Below are positions 23,712-34,804 of a DNA stretch of 64,000 bases, in pieces; the stretch's first letter is position 1, and the number at the start of each line of letters is the position of its first letter. The position numbers and the translations under genes were made by a program. The stretch covers positions 799,501 to 863,500 of the forward strand of contig WAEK01000008.1 of the NCBI GenBank assembly GCA_011634665.1, in the 5' to 3' direction. Origin of the DNA: Mortierella sp. BCC40632. Its lineage: Eukaryota > Mortierellomycota > Mortierellomycetes > Mortierellales > Mortierellaceae. Below the pieces are notes generated by a model. It made no database searches. It had not been told where the DNA came from and worked only from the letters and a program-made list of their open reading frames with translations.

Positions 23712-23825
23712 TTTTTTTTTTTTTTTTTTTTTAACATTAACACCAGATAGGTCTTGGAGAATAAGGTAGGAAATAATGTTTTGGCAGGAAATAAAGAGTT
23801 TAGAGATCAGTTGTTGGGGAGAGAC
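23712..23825. other. Gap between the two LINE copies, with left target-site duplication
   Basis: Contains T22 (23712-23733), about 75 bp of unique DNA and the 17-bp duplication AGTTGTTGGGGAGAGAC at 23809-23825. Confidence 0.8.
23809..23825. repeat. LINE target-site duplication, left copy
   Basis: AGTTGTTGGGGAGAGAC, identical over 17 bp to 32374-32390. Confidence 0.92.
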
Positions 23826-24040
23826 TTTTTTTTTAACAATCTGTTTCTGCTGGAAATAGCTATGTAGGCTAAGACTAAACTAAACTAGCCACAGTCACCG
23901 CTCTGCGGTGGCAGTCCTCCATAATACCATAACAGCTCACGTTGCCGAAGCCCCGCGCAACGATTGCCGCCTTTTTCAAGACGATTAAAAGGTTGAAAAA
24001 ACAGACTGTCACCGGAAAGGAATCCTCCCCATCCTCTCCA

Positions 24041-27000
24041 TCACCTCAAATGTCGCTTGCCTGCTAGACTATCTAGCAGGGTGGCATCAGCAGATGCCAT
24101 ATCGTTCTGAGCACCAGGGCAGCGTTGCTCGAGGTGATCAGCCAAGGGTGCACCACAACGGCATACACCAACAGGGCATGCGAAACCGTCACCATCACTC
24201 CATCGTCCTCTTTCTCCTTGAAAGGCGCCTTTTTTTTCGAGGGAGTGATCCCATGTCGTGCTTCCCATGCCACGGTAGCCTCACATCTGTCCTTCCATAG
24301 GACCTCGGATGCCTTTCCTTCGATGAAACGGACGAAATGGTGTACAATGACTGTTGCTACTTTTTGGGGACTGAGAACATAGGGGCCCAAATCGTAGGCA
24401 GATTTGCTGGTGTTAGGCCACGGCAGAGGGAGCCAAAGGTCCAGAAGGTTGTTGGAAGCGTCGATCCGTCCTCAAGTTGATTCGGTGTATGATCAGGAGT
24501 CCCGCGAATGAAGTTGAGACTCTTGATTATTGCTCTGGTAGGCGCCCCTCGCCAAAACAATCTTCTGGGTGCCCTGATCCCTCGGATCTGGTTCGCCGCC
24601 ACTTGTGCCTTTGAACCTATCCTTCGCTTCTCTGTTTGCCTTGTCGACCTCACTGGGACCCCACTCGTCTATCAAACGTATGGCCTCGTCCCCAGATGTC
24701 GCGCTGTTGCTCCTTTGTTGCCAGACATTCCCATACGTGGTCGTTGTCTTCGGTCTCAGCTGCACACACATCCTACAGCCTCCGTTAGGGGTACACATCA
24801 GGGTGTCGAGCATGCATCACTTTCCCTGTCGGCAACATTCCAAACATCTTTTTGATCCTATGTGTTCGTTGTGCTGTGTCCTTCATGCTGCTGTAAAAGG
24901 TGTGTACTTGGCGTCTGTCGTGAATATGGGCCAGAGTTGAACTCCAATCCACCTCGTCCACACTCTGGATGGCACGCTTCGTCCTCTTCTGTGCTAGCCA
25001 GGCTTGGTGTCTCCTTATCGTTGTCTGTCGTTTCAGAAATTGACGGATGTCGATTTCGATACTGGTTCCCTCGCACCTAGCTACCAAGTTTAGCTCATCC
25101 TGTGCACTCAGATCTACCTTCCAAGGATCGGTACGCACGCCAGCATTTGCCTTTGCAACCTTATCAGCAGCGATGTTCCCTTTGGTTATCACTGTGGCCA
25201 CGGACCCAAACCACTTGAACGCTTCCTCCCGCTCCTTTACCACTTTTGCCAACACTGCCCATAGCGCGGCTAGATTGGTGCGTTGTCGTTTCCTGGGCAG
25301 GGTGGTTGATCTGTTTACCACCATCTGTCTGAATTGATCAACGACGCCCTCGTTGTCTAACTCCACTCTGAGGTCCTGATCTGGTGGTGCTGCTACTACT
25401 GCAGCAATTAGACCCATGAGTTCCGCTTTGGTTGACGAAGCGTGGCCCCCCACGCGTCCTCCAAATGATACGATCTGCCCTGAAGAGGTGTCCACGATTC
25501 CGCATGCCATGGATATCGCCTCTGTTCCTGCCCCGATGAGGGATCCATCTGTGTGCAGGGTACGTGCCTCTGGTGTGCGCTGAGTGTTCCTGAGCTGTAG
25601 CATTTTTGTCTCTGACAGATGCTTGGACGAAAAAGGGGCCTATAGACTGCCATCCCTCGATGGCGGGCCTCTCATTCACCCATCCCTGAAACTCTTCCCT
25701 CAGGTCTTTTTCTCTGTATCCTCGGTCTGATCCTCAACATAGGGGAGCGACTCCACGCCTTCGCCTCAGTTCCCTGCGATCTTCTTTTCGCTGTTGCCTT
25801 TCCTCCTGGTCCTTTTTGAAGATGTTGGGTCAGTCCTTCCGCCAGCAGAATTGCATGATCGCGCGTCCGCCTTTTTCTGATCTCACCCTTTCTTCAAACT
25901 GTGAGAGGTGCACCTCGTGCTCGCGTTGTGCGGCGTCTTTGATCGACTGGAAATGTTCCTGCAGGTGTCTTTTGTCGTTGTCCAGGATCTTTTGTGAAGA
26001 CAACTGCAGCTGCGAATAATGCTCTCTCGCCCTTTTTCGTGCAAGACCCTGACTGCAATAGCCTGGTTCTTTTGGAAGGGCTGTAACTGTCGCTCGAGTG
26101 GTGTAGCACATCCCTCTCATACGACTTTGCGTACTTTTTGCACTCGTTGCTGCAACATGTGCATAACCTGCTGGGTGCCCGAGTCATACTCCTCCTGGGC
26201 TGCATCCATTTGGCTAGTCGTGTCTCTATCCAGTCTTGCTGTCTGCGTCCTTAACTGCTTGTCCGCTCCCTGTGGCAAGTGGAAGCCGAAAGAGGTAAAG
26301 GTGGCAGATGCTGACCTCGTGACAGCTAGGGAGATCACCATCTGGGGGTTCCGGGTTCTGATTGCTGTGCGGGCGATGGGGGCGGCCCATCCATCCTCCC
26401 CACCCTGTGGCTCATCCTTCAAAAGACACCCTTTCGCTCGTTCCCACGCTTCTCATTTCTCTCCTCTCTCCCCTCATTCCTCCTCCCCTCCTCCTCCATC
26501 CTTCTTTTTCCATGGCCGCTCTCGACCCTTCTGCCACTGCTATCCGTCTCTCCTTCCTTCTGTCCACCAACGGCTCATCCTCCCGACTCAACTTCCATCA
26601 TCACTTCAGCTTCTGTCTCCCATGTCCTCCTCCACCCTTTTTCTTCATCATCTGGGGTTGTGGCTCCTGTGATCGTGGTTGGACTCCCAGATGATGACAT
26701 ACCACCACATACCAGGCTCTTTTCACGCCCGTCAGGAAAAAACGATCTTTCACTACTGTCCATGCTTGGATCCGTGTAACTTCTTCGTTTGTCATCATGC
26801 ACATAGAAAATCCCATCCGAGGGCAAGCTGTCTCGATACTTTGGCGAAGACCTTTGGCGGTAGGGCGTTTGATAGCAACTTTTACCGTGGTGTCGTTTAA
26901 CCCAGGGGCGATGAAATCAATTTTTTCCTTTTGCCAGCAACTGACAGACCGATGCTTGAAAGTTATGTTGCTTGAAACATGCTGCTGCTGCTGGCGATTC

Positions 27001-30000
27001 GAAAGGATGGCAGCGAAGACCGGACTCCACCTGCAATGCTAAGGCTCTCGCAGCCATAACCTTCCCAACCATGCGTTTATCCTGGAAACGTAACCACGCT
27101 GTCGATACCTGCTCTTCCTCGACCACATCCTGGATGTGCCGGAGACCATAGAAACGCCTGTGCTGTAGGATACTGTTGGGCGTTCCTTTCGCTAGACCCA
27201 GCTTCTGTCGGATCATGGACGTGTATTTCCCCGCCCACCTTGTTGATACTGAGTCTGGCGCCACCATTATCGTCATTCGGTATAGGATTCTCGGGATCAG
27301 CACGTTGTTGACAATGTATACTGCTTGCTTGTCCGTTATCGCTTTCCGGGACAGGATGTTACACGTTGTGTTGATTTCCTCGAGGACCATATTCCTGGTG
27401 AAACGGTCGTTACCGTCAGCCGAAAACCACACACCCAGCATCCTAACGGCGACGTCGGGCGGGTGAGCTTTCACGGTGTCAGCGCTAATCTGGATCTCTT
27501 GCTGGTCCGTTGTTGGGTTCACTATGATCAGCTCTGATTTCTTCGGGTTAATATCGATGGAGTTCAAACGGAAAACCAGTGGCGATGTCGGTGATCCCCT
27601 GGAGCCCTTCCTTATCTGGTGCAATCCATGTCGTCGTCGTCCATGTACGCCAGACAAGGGACAACTAGCGCAGTGTCCTCCCCTTGCTGTAGGTAGTACG
27701 GGATGGGGAGTTGTCGATGCTCGAATAAAGCCTTTTTACTCATCATCGCGTATCCGAGTCCAGACTCCATGACTGCATTCAGTAGAACGTCGTAGACTAT
27801 TCTCCACATAAGTGGACATTCCACTCCACCTTGATCCAAACCACAGCGCGGGTGATATTCATCCGTTATCCCATACGCCGTGATGACCCTGTTGGTTTTG
27901 GTTGTCGCAATGTCCAGGCTTAAGCGGATGAATCTTGGATCCATCTTAATGCAACGTAGGCTCCGATCCAGCATCCCGTCAGGTCCACATGAGACCGAGT
28001 CGTAACATCGGCGCATGTCCTGAAAGAGAACCCATGCTTCCTTGTTGAATTCTCGGGCATCCTCCATCACCGCGTTGAGTATGTGGATCGGGTCTTTGGT
28101 CATCGTCCCCTTTAAAACGGAGAAGTTGGGTCCTTTGAGTACGTTGTGTTGCTCGCAGACTGCTGTGATCCTGTTCACTAAGATTGTGAACATGATCTTC
28201 CTCGCGTGTTCCAGTAGAGTGATCGGCCGTACGTCTGCTAAACGCCCTGACCATACCTGGCGTTTCGGGATACAATAGATGAGGCCTTGTTTCCACTGTG
28301 TTGGCACTGTTTCTTGAGCAAAGCATGCTTGGACTAAGATCGCGAATACCTTTGATCCTCTTTTACCGAGCTTTTTGAAACATGTCCCCTGTAACACCTG
28401 ACAGTCCTGGCGCCTTGTGATGTGGTGCGTGTGCTACCGCGACAGCGATCTCTTCTTCTGTCGGAATTGCCATCGTCTCCTGGAACCCAGGTTTCATCAA
28501 TGTCATTCCTAGGACGATACCTTTCTTCCCAAAAAGGATTATCGCTGAGTGATTGGCATGTTCTGGGGGCGTGCCACTCATCCTTGAAGTAACGAAAAAC
28601 CTCTTTTCCTGATTTCCTGCGGGTGGTCAAGAACATACGGTTTTGTCGTTGTTGTCGTCCACGATGACGTGATCTATCACGACGCTGTTCTGCGGTGCTT
28701 CAAGTATGCTGCGTATCGACCTCTTCGTGTCCGTGGCAAACTTTTTCATTCCTCCGTTCTATCGCCTCCTTGACGTAGCGGTGGAAATGTTTTTGTTGTA
28801 GTCACGGTGAAGCATCCTGTTCTCTCGCCAGGCCGCCTGGATTTCCCTCAACCAACCATTCCAACACTCCTCCCCGTCCTCCACACTTGGGATTTGGTTG
28901 ATGTTCATCTCCAGCTTGTTCGCTTCATACCAGTTCTTGATAGGGGTAAAGGTTTGATGCTTCAACTCCTCCTGACAGTCGTCTGATAGAAAATGCATCC
29001 GAACAGCTTTGATAACTCTTCCAAGATCACTTGTCTTTGCCCTCCATCGCGCCTCTCCCGGTTGTACACCTGGCAGACCACCGGTCTTAACAACCGGCAG
29101 ATGTCTTTTTTTGCAGCTGACATGATTGTCTTCTGAAGCGTATCCCAGAGATCTTCCAGCGCGATTTGTTCCAGCGATTCACCTGTGAATTCTACTTCTT
29201 CAGGGTTGTCCTCCGTTGTTGTAATTCCAAACCGCTCCAGATGTCCATATTCGATGAGAGCTTCTTCGGCCTGTTCTTGAAACTCGTCCCAATGTGTCTT
29301 CTTTCCTTGGCTGTCAACACTTTCTTTGTACGAGGGCAGTACTCCCACAAGACGTTGCGCGGGGTTGGTTTCACTAGGGTTCTGATAGTAAAGCTAGCAA
29401 TTACCATCTCATGATCTGATTTTAGAGGTGCTGTCAGAGCCTGTGACTTGCACGACATCAGATATGCCGTCAGACTTTCTGAGCTCCAGACCATGTCAAT
29501 CCGGCTTTTGTCTTGCCATGTGTACATTCTTTTGTCCGTATGCATAAAACGGAAGGTGTCCACACAACTCTGTGTCCCGAGCCAGGTGAACAATGTGCGT
29601 TCTGGTGTCGATGTCGTATGTTGTTCGCTGGCTCTGTCAATCGCTGGATTGGGTACCCCATTGAAATCACCGATCACAATGACATGGAAATGATCGTCGC
29701 TGTGTTTTCCTCACTTGGGTTTTCACCCATTGCTCTACCGCTTCCTGCTCTCTCCCTAGGTGCCGATCGAGGCGGGATGTAGCAGTTTACCACCGCGAGT
29801 CTAAAGCCTGACTTAAAACCAAATAACGCTGTGATGCCTCGGCCGTTCCCATCTGTCTCTCCTCCAACACTGAACTTGTGCCACCGTTTGTGGACCATCA
29901 GCCCTGTCCCACTCCCTCGCGTTCTGTCTGCTGCCGAGTTCCAAATGCCGTGGTAGTACGCATACCGATCCTTGGATAAGAGAAAACTCTGGCGCTCCCT

Positions 30001-30234
30001 GTCCACATTTGTCTCCTGGATCCCAATGATATCCAGGTCGTGCATCATCCCATACTCTCCAAGAGAGTTGAAAAAACCCCTTTCCAGACCGCCCTGTACG
30101 TTGATGGTACCAACCGACAGTGTCTGGAGAGTATCCTCCGTAAGTCCTGAACTTTTGTCCAGGATGTTGGCCACGTAATTCGCCAGAGGAGACGGACTAC
30201 GTGGTGGCGCTTTTTCTTTTTCACAGTTACTCAT
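24041..30234 (-). pseudogene. LINE ORF2 (endonuclease, reverse transcriptase, RNase H), frameshifted
   Basis: ATG at 30234. Domains in order on the minus strand: APE endonuclease (INVQGG, DIIGIQETN, then GDFNGVPN and SDHEMV; about 30150-29400); reverse transcriptase fingers/palm (LFQDMRRCYDS, CGLDQGGVECPL, LAYMDDDD at about 27640, the catalytic YMDD box); thumb region (26.9-27.6 kb); a long charged coiled-coil spacer (25.8-26.6 kb); RNase H (TDGSLIGAG, TKAELMGL, ELDNEGVVDQ; about 25.5-25.1 kb); and a Cys/His tail (CPVGVCRCG...EQRC) ending at 24041. Frame changes occur near 29690, 28350-28400, 27640 (inside the YMDD region), several times between 26.9 and 25.6 kb, and between 24.8 and 24.6 kb. 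Confidence 0.9.
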
Positions 30235-32334
30235 TAGAGTTCGCTGCTCATTGCCGCGTCGGACTCTTCTTGAGTTGTGTAGGAGCTGGTAGAGGAGTAT
30301 GGGGTCTGTGTGTCAAACGTATTGATGGGGTTGAACTCCTGCAACGCCGGAGTGTACTGGCAGCTTACACCTTGTGTTGAAACTGTTTGGGTGTCGGGAG
30401 CGAAGATATCCTTGACCGGGAAACTACTACTGAGCAAGATCGGATCAATTGTCAGTCCTGCCTGGACACTTTGCTGGGATAGTCTGGCCTCCAGTGTATC
30501 CTGGGCCGCCCGAAGCTGTTCAATTTTTGTCTGTAGACGCCTGTACTACAGCCTTTGCTTTCTGCTAGCTCACTCTCTGCTCGCCGCTGTCCTTCCTCAG
30601 CCTTCCTGGCCCTCTCTCTGAACTCGGAGATCTGTCTCATGGTCTCCTCCTTCTCTGCCTCCGCTCCTGCGCCAAGGGGTGCCACATGCTCCCCCCTCAA
30701 ACCGTCTCTTTCTCTCTCGCACCTCATCCACCGCCATCGCACTCACGTGAGGCTGGCCCCCCCCTGCATCAGCCTCGCCAGGCTTTTCCTCCATTCTCAC
30801 GCACATTTGTTCCATCTTCCGATCCATCTTTGTCTCCATCCATTTCTGTGATGCGTTGATTTAGCATCTGGAAAAATCCATTGCTCTCTTCACACGTTCC
30901 TCAGAATGTTGGACAGCCTCCCTCAGCTTTTGCAACATCCGCTGCTAATGACGACGATGGTCCTGTTGCTGCTACCTTTGTCTTCACTGGGTTCGCTATG
31001 CTTTTTTGCTCGCTTTGTGGTGGAGCCACTATGTGGGCGTACGATTTCCCGTTTGATACCGTTGGCACTCTGAGACCTGGTGGTGTTACCGTCGCTTTGC
31101 CTTTGCTCGTCTGCGGTTCGTTGCTCATCTGTCTGCTCATCTGTTGCTTCCCCAGCATTCGCATTATTCTCTCTCCTCACTTGGCGAATCATCAGGCGTC
31201 GGGTGTGTTCCTCACAGTCTTTGCCCATCTTATGTCCTGGAGCTCCACATCCGAAGCATGTTTGAGTCTCTGGAGTGACCCACAGCGTGGTTTTCGTGCC
31301 GATCGTCCATCTCTTTTTGGTTGTCGTCACCAGATCTTCCTGAGTCGCAAAACTGATGAAGGCCTCCATCTGTCGTTGCTTCCTCTCTCGGGTGCATCGG
31401 CGACAGGATGCCTCTGTACTTGCTGCCTGCAAGGAGATCAGAAACCAGTCGGGGGGTGTAGCCCATTGGCAGGTTGGCCAGCTTCATCACCAGCGTGCGG
31501 TTTGAGGCCACTCGCTGTGATCCCAACCGGGTGATGATCCCAGAGTCGTTCGCCACGATGACGCAGGATCGACCCTCGTCCTTCATCATCTTCACTGATT
31601 CTGTCCGGTGGAAAAGCACTGTTGCTGTCGCCATGGACCGCTTGGCGTTATGCCCCATGGTGACTTGCTCTATCTTTCCCCACTGAGAGAAAGTAGCTCT
31701 CACCTCATGCGCAGTCGTGGTGATGCTCAATGAAATTACTTCCACTGATCGCTCCTCATCCCATTCTTGCTGTGAGTTGGTGAACTCCTTGAAGTACACC
31801 TTTTCATCACCTTCCTTCACCATTCCACAGTGAAGGATTGCTTCCAGCTGGGCTCGCTGTCCAACTTCCACTACGAAACAGCTGACTGAAGTCTCGTCCG
31901 CCAGCTGGATCCAGCGGACCAAAGGGGTTGCAACTGGGGCAACCACACCTTGGTAACACTTGGCCAATAAGGCCCTGCGTTGGGTCATCGAGGTTGATGC
32001 CTCGCCAAAAGCGTCAACCGGGATGTACGCCTTGAGGTGATTACGACGTCGATCTACGAGGATGAACTCATCACTCGCAGACTCTACGTCTGCCTCGCTT
32101 TCACTCTGGCTATGGGGCAGCTCTCAGAGTTGTCTGTATCCACTTGCATGGATGCAGAGTTTGCAGGGTGTCCCTGAAGGGAATGAACTTCCCATTTTTG
32201 GGGGGCCCCATCGATGCAGCTAGGGGGGGGGGTAGGGATGATAGGGAAAAAGGGGGAGGGGGGGGGTGGTTATGGTTGTGTGGGGCTGCCACTTCGATGG
32301 TTGTTCTTTGATCTGAATGAATATTCACGCCCAC
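30234..32334 (-). pseudogene. LINE ORF1 (RRM-like and zinc-knuckle nucleic-acid-binding protein), frameshifted
   Basis: Minus strand order: a proline-rich start (MGVNIHSDQRTTIEV at 32334), an acidic patch, then an RRM-like segment (VEVISLSITTTAHEVRATFS, about 31770-31680), a second basic segment, a zinc knuckle CFGCGAPGHKMGKDC (CX2CX4HX5C, about 31260), an Asp/Glu/Gln tail, and a coiled coil at about 30.8-30.5 kb. The stop TAA at 30236-30234 shares its last base with the ORF2 ATG. Frame changes are visible near 32120 and near 31400, and probably near 30550. Confidence 0.85.
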
Positions 32335-32373
32335 TGTTGGCAGTAGCGTGGTAAGAAGTTTTAGTTCTAGTGT

Positions 32374-32390
32374 AGTTGTTGGGGAGAGAC
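32374..32390. repeat. LINE target-site duplication, right copy
   Basis: AGTTGTTGGGGAGAGAC. The LINE 5' end (minus strand ACACTAGAAC...) abuts this copy. Confidence 0.92.
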
Positions 32391-32686
32391 AAGATTGTCC
32401 TGAATAGAGGTAATCTATCCAGGCGTCCTATAGAGCAAGCAGCGCTGCTCGGCTCTCCACCAGCTACTGCTCCCGCCAGAGGCGGAGCGGTAGCCATAGA
32501 CCTTCCCGCCGGACCACGTCACCCATGGGGCAATGGCTGACCAGTATAAATAGTATCGGCCGCTGCCTGAAGAGTTCCTCACCTTTGTGTGAGGAACCCT
32601 TTCAGGTAGGACCTTTGACCCCCCCCTCCTATATACCCGCTAGACCTACAAGCAATAAACTGACCTTTGTGTGAGGAACCCTTTCA
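32377..32686 (+). mobile_element. Solo-LTR-like sequence
   Basis: Begins TGTTGGGGAGAGAC and carries TATAAATA at 32545-32552 and AATAAA at 32654-32659, the promoter and polyadenylation landmarks of an LTR, over about 310 bp. A 25-bp direct repeat (ACCTTTGTGTGAGGAACCCT...) occurs at 32581-32605 and 32663-32687. The LINE inserted within a few bases of its left end. In the inferred pre-insertion sequence TCAGT precedes TGTTGG (23807-23811), and TCAGT also occurs at 32684-32688; it may be a 5-bp target duplication, though the right terminus would then be atypical. No internal retrotransposon domain is attached. Confidence 0.5.
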
Positions 32687-32821
32687 GTTCCTATTTGTTG
32701 TGTTTGTGCGCTAGTTTGATACGCATCGCTGGCGCTATAGAAGAGAGGTATAGTTACACTCTTTTCTGTCAGATTTCAGCAGAAGCGAGCCAATCATCCT
32801 CCTTTCAGAGGAAGGCGCGTT

Positions 32822-32893
32822 GCCCGCATAGCTCACCGGTAGAGCGTTTGCCTAGTAAGCAAAAGGTAGTCGGTTCGATCCCGGCTGTGGGCA
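32822..32893 (+). tRNA. tRNA-Thr (anticodon AGT)
   Basis: A 72-nt cloverleaf without intron. The acceptor stem GCCCGCA pairs with TGTGGGC (one G-T). The D arm is GCTC/GAGC, and the anticodon stem TTTGC/GCAAA has loop CTAGTAA (anticodon AGT, reading ACU). A 5-nt variable loop follows, then T arm GTCGG-TTCGATC-CCGGC and discriminator A. An internal B box (GGTTCGATCC) is present, and a T6 terminator lies at 32913-32918. This is the only tRNA gene I found in the window. Confidence 0.95.
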
Positions 32894-32951
32894 CAAGATT
32901 CTCTTTCTAGAATTTTTTGATTGGCCTCGCGAGAGGTATTATTTTTGGATG

Positions 32952-33268
32952 AACTTATTCTCACATATGTGTGAGCGTCTTAATTTTGCACGGAGTTAGT
33001 ACGGAAATTTTTGCACGGAGCTGAGTTCAGAAAATTCAGAGGGGTCTAGAAGTCAAATTGTGAGCTGGAAAATTACATGGAGTTAGTACGACCATTTTGG
33101 AATTTGGTTTTTGGGCTCCTGACGCACAAACCCAAGGCCCCATCTCCTGGAAATTCGTCAGGAGGCGTCGAGCGATCATCCCTACCAGATGATTTCAAAA
33201 AAATCGCAAGTTGAGGCACCCAACCCACTTTAATCGGCAATAAAGGTGGTTATATGTGAGAATAAGTT
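32952..33268. mobile_element. Small inverted-repeat element (MITE-like, about 315 bp)
   Basis: AACTTATTCTCACATAT at 32952-32968 is matched in inverted orientation by ATATGTGAGAATAAGTT at about 33252-33268. The interior is non-coding and has an internal direct repeat (ACGGAGTTAGTACG-like, about 32989 and 33079). A partial third copy of the end motif (GGATGAACATATTCTC) follows at 33291. The target duplication is unclear. Confidence 0.55.
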
Positions 33269-33342
33269 TTTTCTTTTTTGGATGGATGGAAAGGATGAAC
33301 ATATTCTCTGTCGTTACGGTCCAGTGGCCGTTGATGTGTTAC

Positions 33343-33415
33343 TTTTTTTTTTTTTACAGGCCCCGTTAGGGGTTTTATTCGTCGGCGCGCACTCATACCA
33401 CGGTCTGCGGACGTG
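33343..33415 (-). mobile_element. Short polyadenylated (SINE-like) insertion with 10-bp target duplication
   Basis: On the minus strand about 60 nt (CACGTCCGCAGACCGTGG...GGGGCCTGT) end in A13. The insert is flanked by perfect copies of GATGTGTTAC at 33333-33342 and 33416-33425. A related copy lies at 43303-43367. The combination of an A tail and flanking duplication indicates LINE-mediated retroposition of a short RNA. Confidence 0.75.
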
Positions 33416-33434
33416 GATGTGTTACCATTCTTTT

Positions 33435-33512
33435 AAGGATGTGTCTAACTACAGTACTGTACTGCCGTTAGCAAACTGCAGTACCACGGAGTTAGACGTT
33501 AGACACATCCTT
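33435..33512. repeat. 78-bp hairpin with 15-bp perfect arms
   Basis: AAGGATGTGTCTAAC (33435-33449) and its exact complement (33498-33512) enclose a partly palindromic centre (TACAGTACTGTA). Flanked by T runs. This could be a tiny MITE or a hairpin. Confidence 0.75.
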
Positions 33513-33550
33513 TTTTTTTTTTCTTTTTATCGTATTACGCCGGGCAAATC

Positions 33551-33585
33551 TATTTGACAACCCAAATGTCAAGGGTTGTCAAATA
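33551..33585. repeat. 35-bp inverted repeat with 13-bp arms
   Basis: TATTTGACAACCC (33551-33563) and GGGTTGTCAAATA (33573-33585) are separated by 9 bp. Variants of GGTTGTCAAGG recur at 33611-33621. Confidence 0.8.
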
Positions 33586-33869
33586 AAAATTGGTTACTCC
33601 GTAGCAACCTGGTTGTCAAGGATGCTTGCCTCTCTCCACCTTTTTTTTTTTTTTTTTTTTTTTGCCCTGTGCTCGAGCGTCTTTCTACGTACTTTCGGAT
33701 AGAGGGCAGCAAAAGTGAATTGCAGGTAAATGGAAGGTTACTCACTCTTTTATAAGCTATAGTAGACTACCACCTGGAGATAGGTTTCGTTAGGTAGCAT
33801 CGTTGACTAGTGCAAAGCATGCCTATGACTCTGCAGAGAACTGTCCTGCGATCGAAAGCAGCCAGGTAT

Positions 33870-34262
33870 GGCTAGGCATGGGGTGAGCCGAGAAAAGTCA
33901 GGCATGGGGTTGAACTGTGAGCAAAGAAGTTAAGCCAGGCGTAGGTTTGAATGCAGGCAGGCCGGGCGTGGGTTTGAATGCAGGTAAGTCGGGCGTAGGT
34001 CGGGCGTAGATTTGAATGCAGGTAGGCCGGGCATAGTTTTGAATACAGGCAGGCTGGGCGTGGGTTTGAATGCAGGTAAGTCGGGCGTGGGTTGGCTGTA
34101 GCTGGGCGTAGGTTTGAATGCAGGTAGGCTGGGCGCGAGTTTAAATGCAGTTAGGCCGGGCGTAGGTTGGCTGAAAGCAGGCGTAGGTTGACTGAAGTCG
34201 GGCATGGGGTTGAACCGTGAGCAAAGAAGTAAAGCCGGGCATGGGTTGACTGAAGCCGGGCA
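33870..34262 (+). repeat. Degenerate minisatellite, unit about 25-27 bp
   Basis: More than ten imperfect units built around GGTTTGAATGCAGGTAGGCCGGGCGT. The minus-strand frame reads PAFKPTPSLP-like repeats and is a by-product of the repeat. AGTCAGGCATGGGGTTGAAC phrases recur at both ends. Confidence 0.8.
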
Positions 34263-34757
34263 TATCTATCCCTGAGTAATGCGGGTAATTTCACATTTCT
34301 ATCGACAGCATAGTCTCCCGCACGCATTGACTATAGCCTCCTCGAGATATTACAAGTGCAATCGCCACTACCAACCTATTCCCATCGCCAGTACCGACTT
34401 ATTTCCATAGCCACTACCGAGTCATCGCTACTACCGACCTCCTCTACCATATAGAAGGAGATCCTGCTCCTGTTCTCTGCCTCAGGTAAACTAGCACCAG
34501 TCTGCATTTGTGACACCAACCATGCATAGCTGGGTTGCATGTTGTTTGTTAACCACTCGACCAGAGGAATTTGCCACCCGACCAGAGGGGTCTGCCACCC
34601 AGCCAGAGGCCGAGACATCTACTAGATATTACTCTATTTTCGAAACCACTAAGGGGCAGAGGAGATGATGAGGCCTTTCAAGTTCACGTGGCCTTTTGAG
34701 TGGGAACCTTTGAAAAGAGTGAATGTGGGAGAAAAGAAATCGGCGAGGGACTGATGT

Positions 34758-34762
<5 letters not shown>

Positions 34763-34804
<42 letters not shown>

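Larger units (their letters stand above)
23826..32373 (-). mobile_element. Near full-length LINE (RRM/zinc-knuckle ORF1; APE-RT-RNase H ORF2) with 17-bp target-site duplication
   Basis: The duplication AGTTGTTGGGGAGAGAC occurs at 23809-23825 and again at 32374-32390, exactly flanking the element. On the minus strand the element starts right after the upstream copy and ends in A9 (T9 at 23826-23834). The total is about 8.5 kb. ORF1 and ORF2 overlap by one base (TAATG at 30236-30232). The 3' UTR carries a hairpin at 23896-23910 (CACCGC/GCGGTG) matching the hairpin in the truncated copy. An APE endonuclease plus RNase H suggests the I/Tad group of non-LTR elements. Both ORFs carry frameshifts, so this copy is inactive. 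Confidence 0.92.

Noticed and set aside
26019..26694. Plus-strand frames of 110-217 codons
   Set aside because: Antisense to the charged spacer of the LINE ORF2; low-complexity Ser/Pro/Leu.
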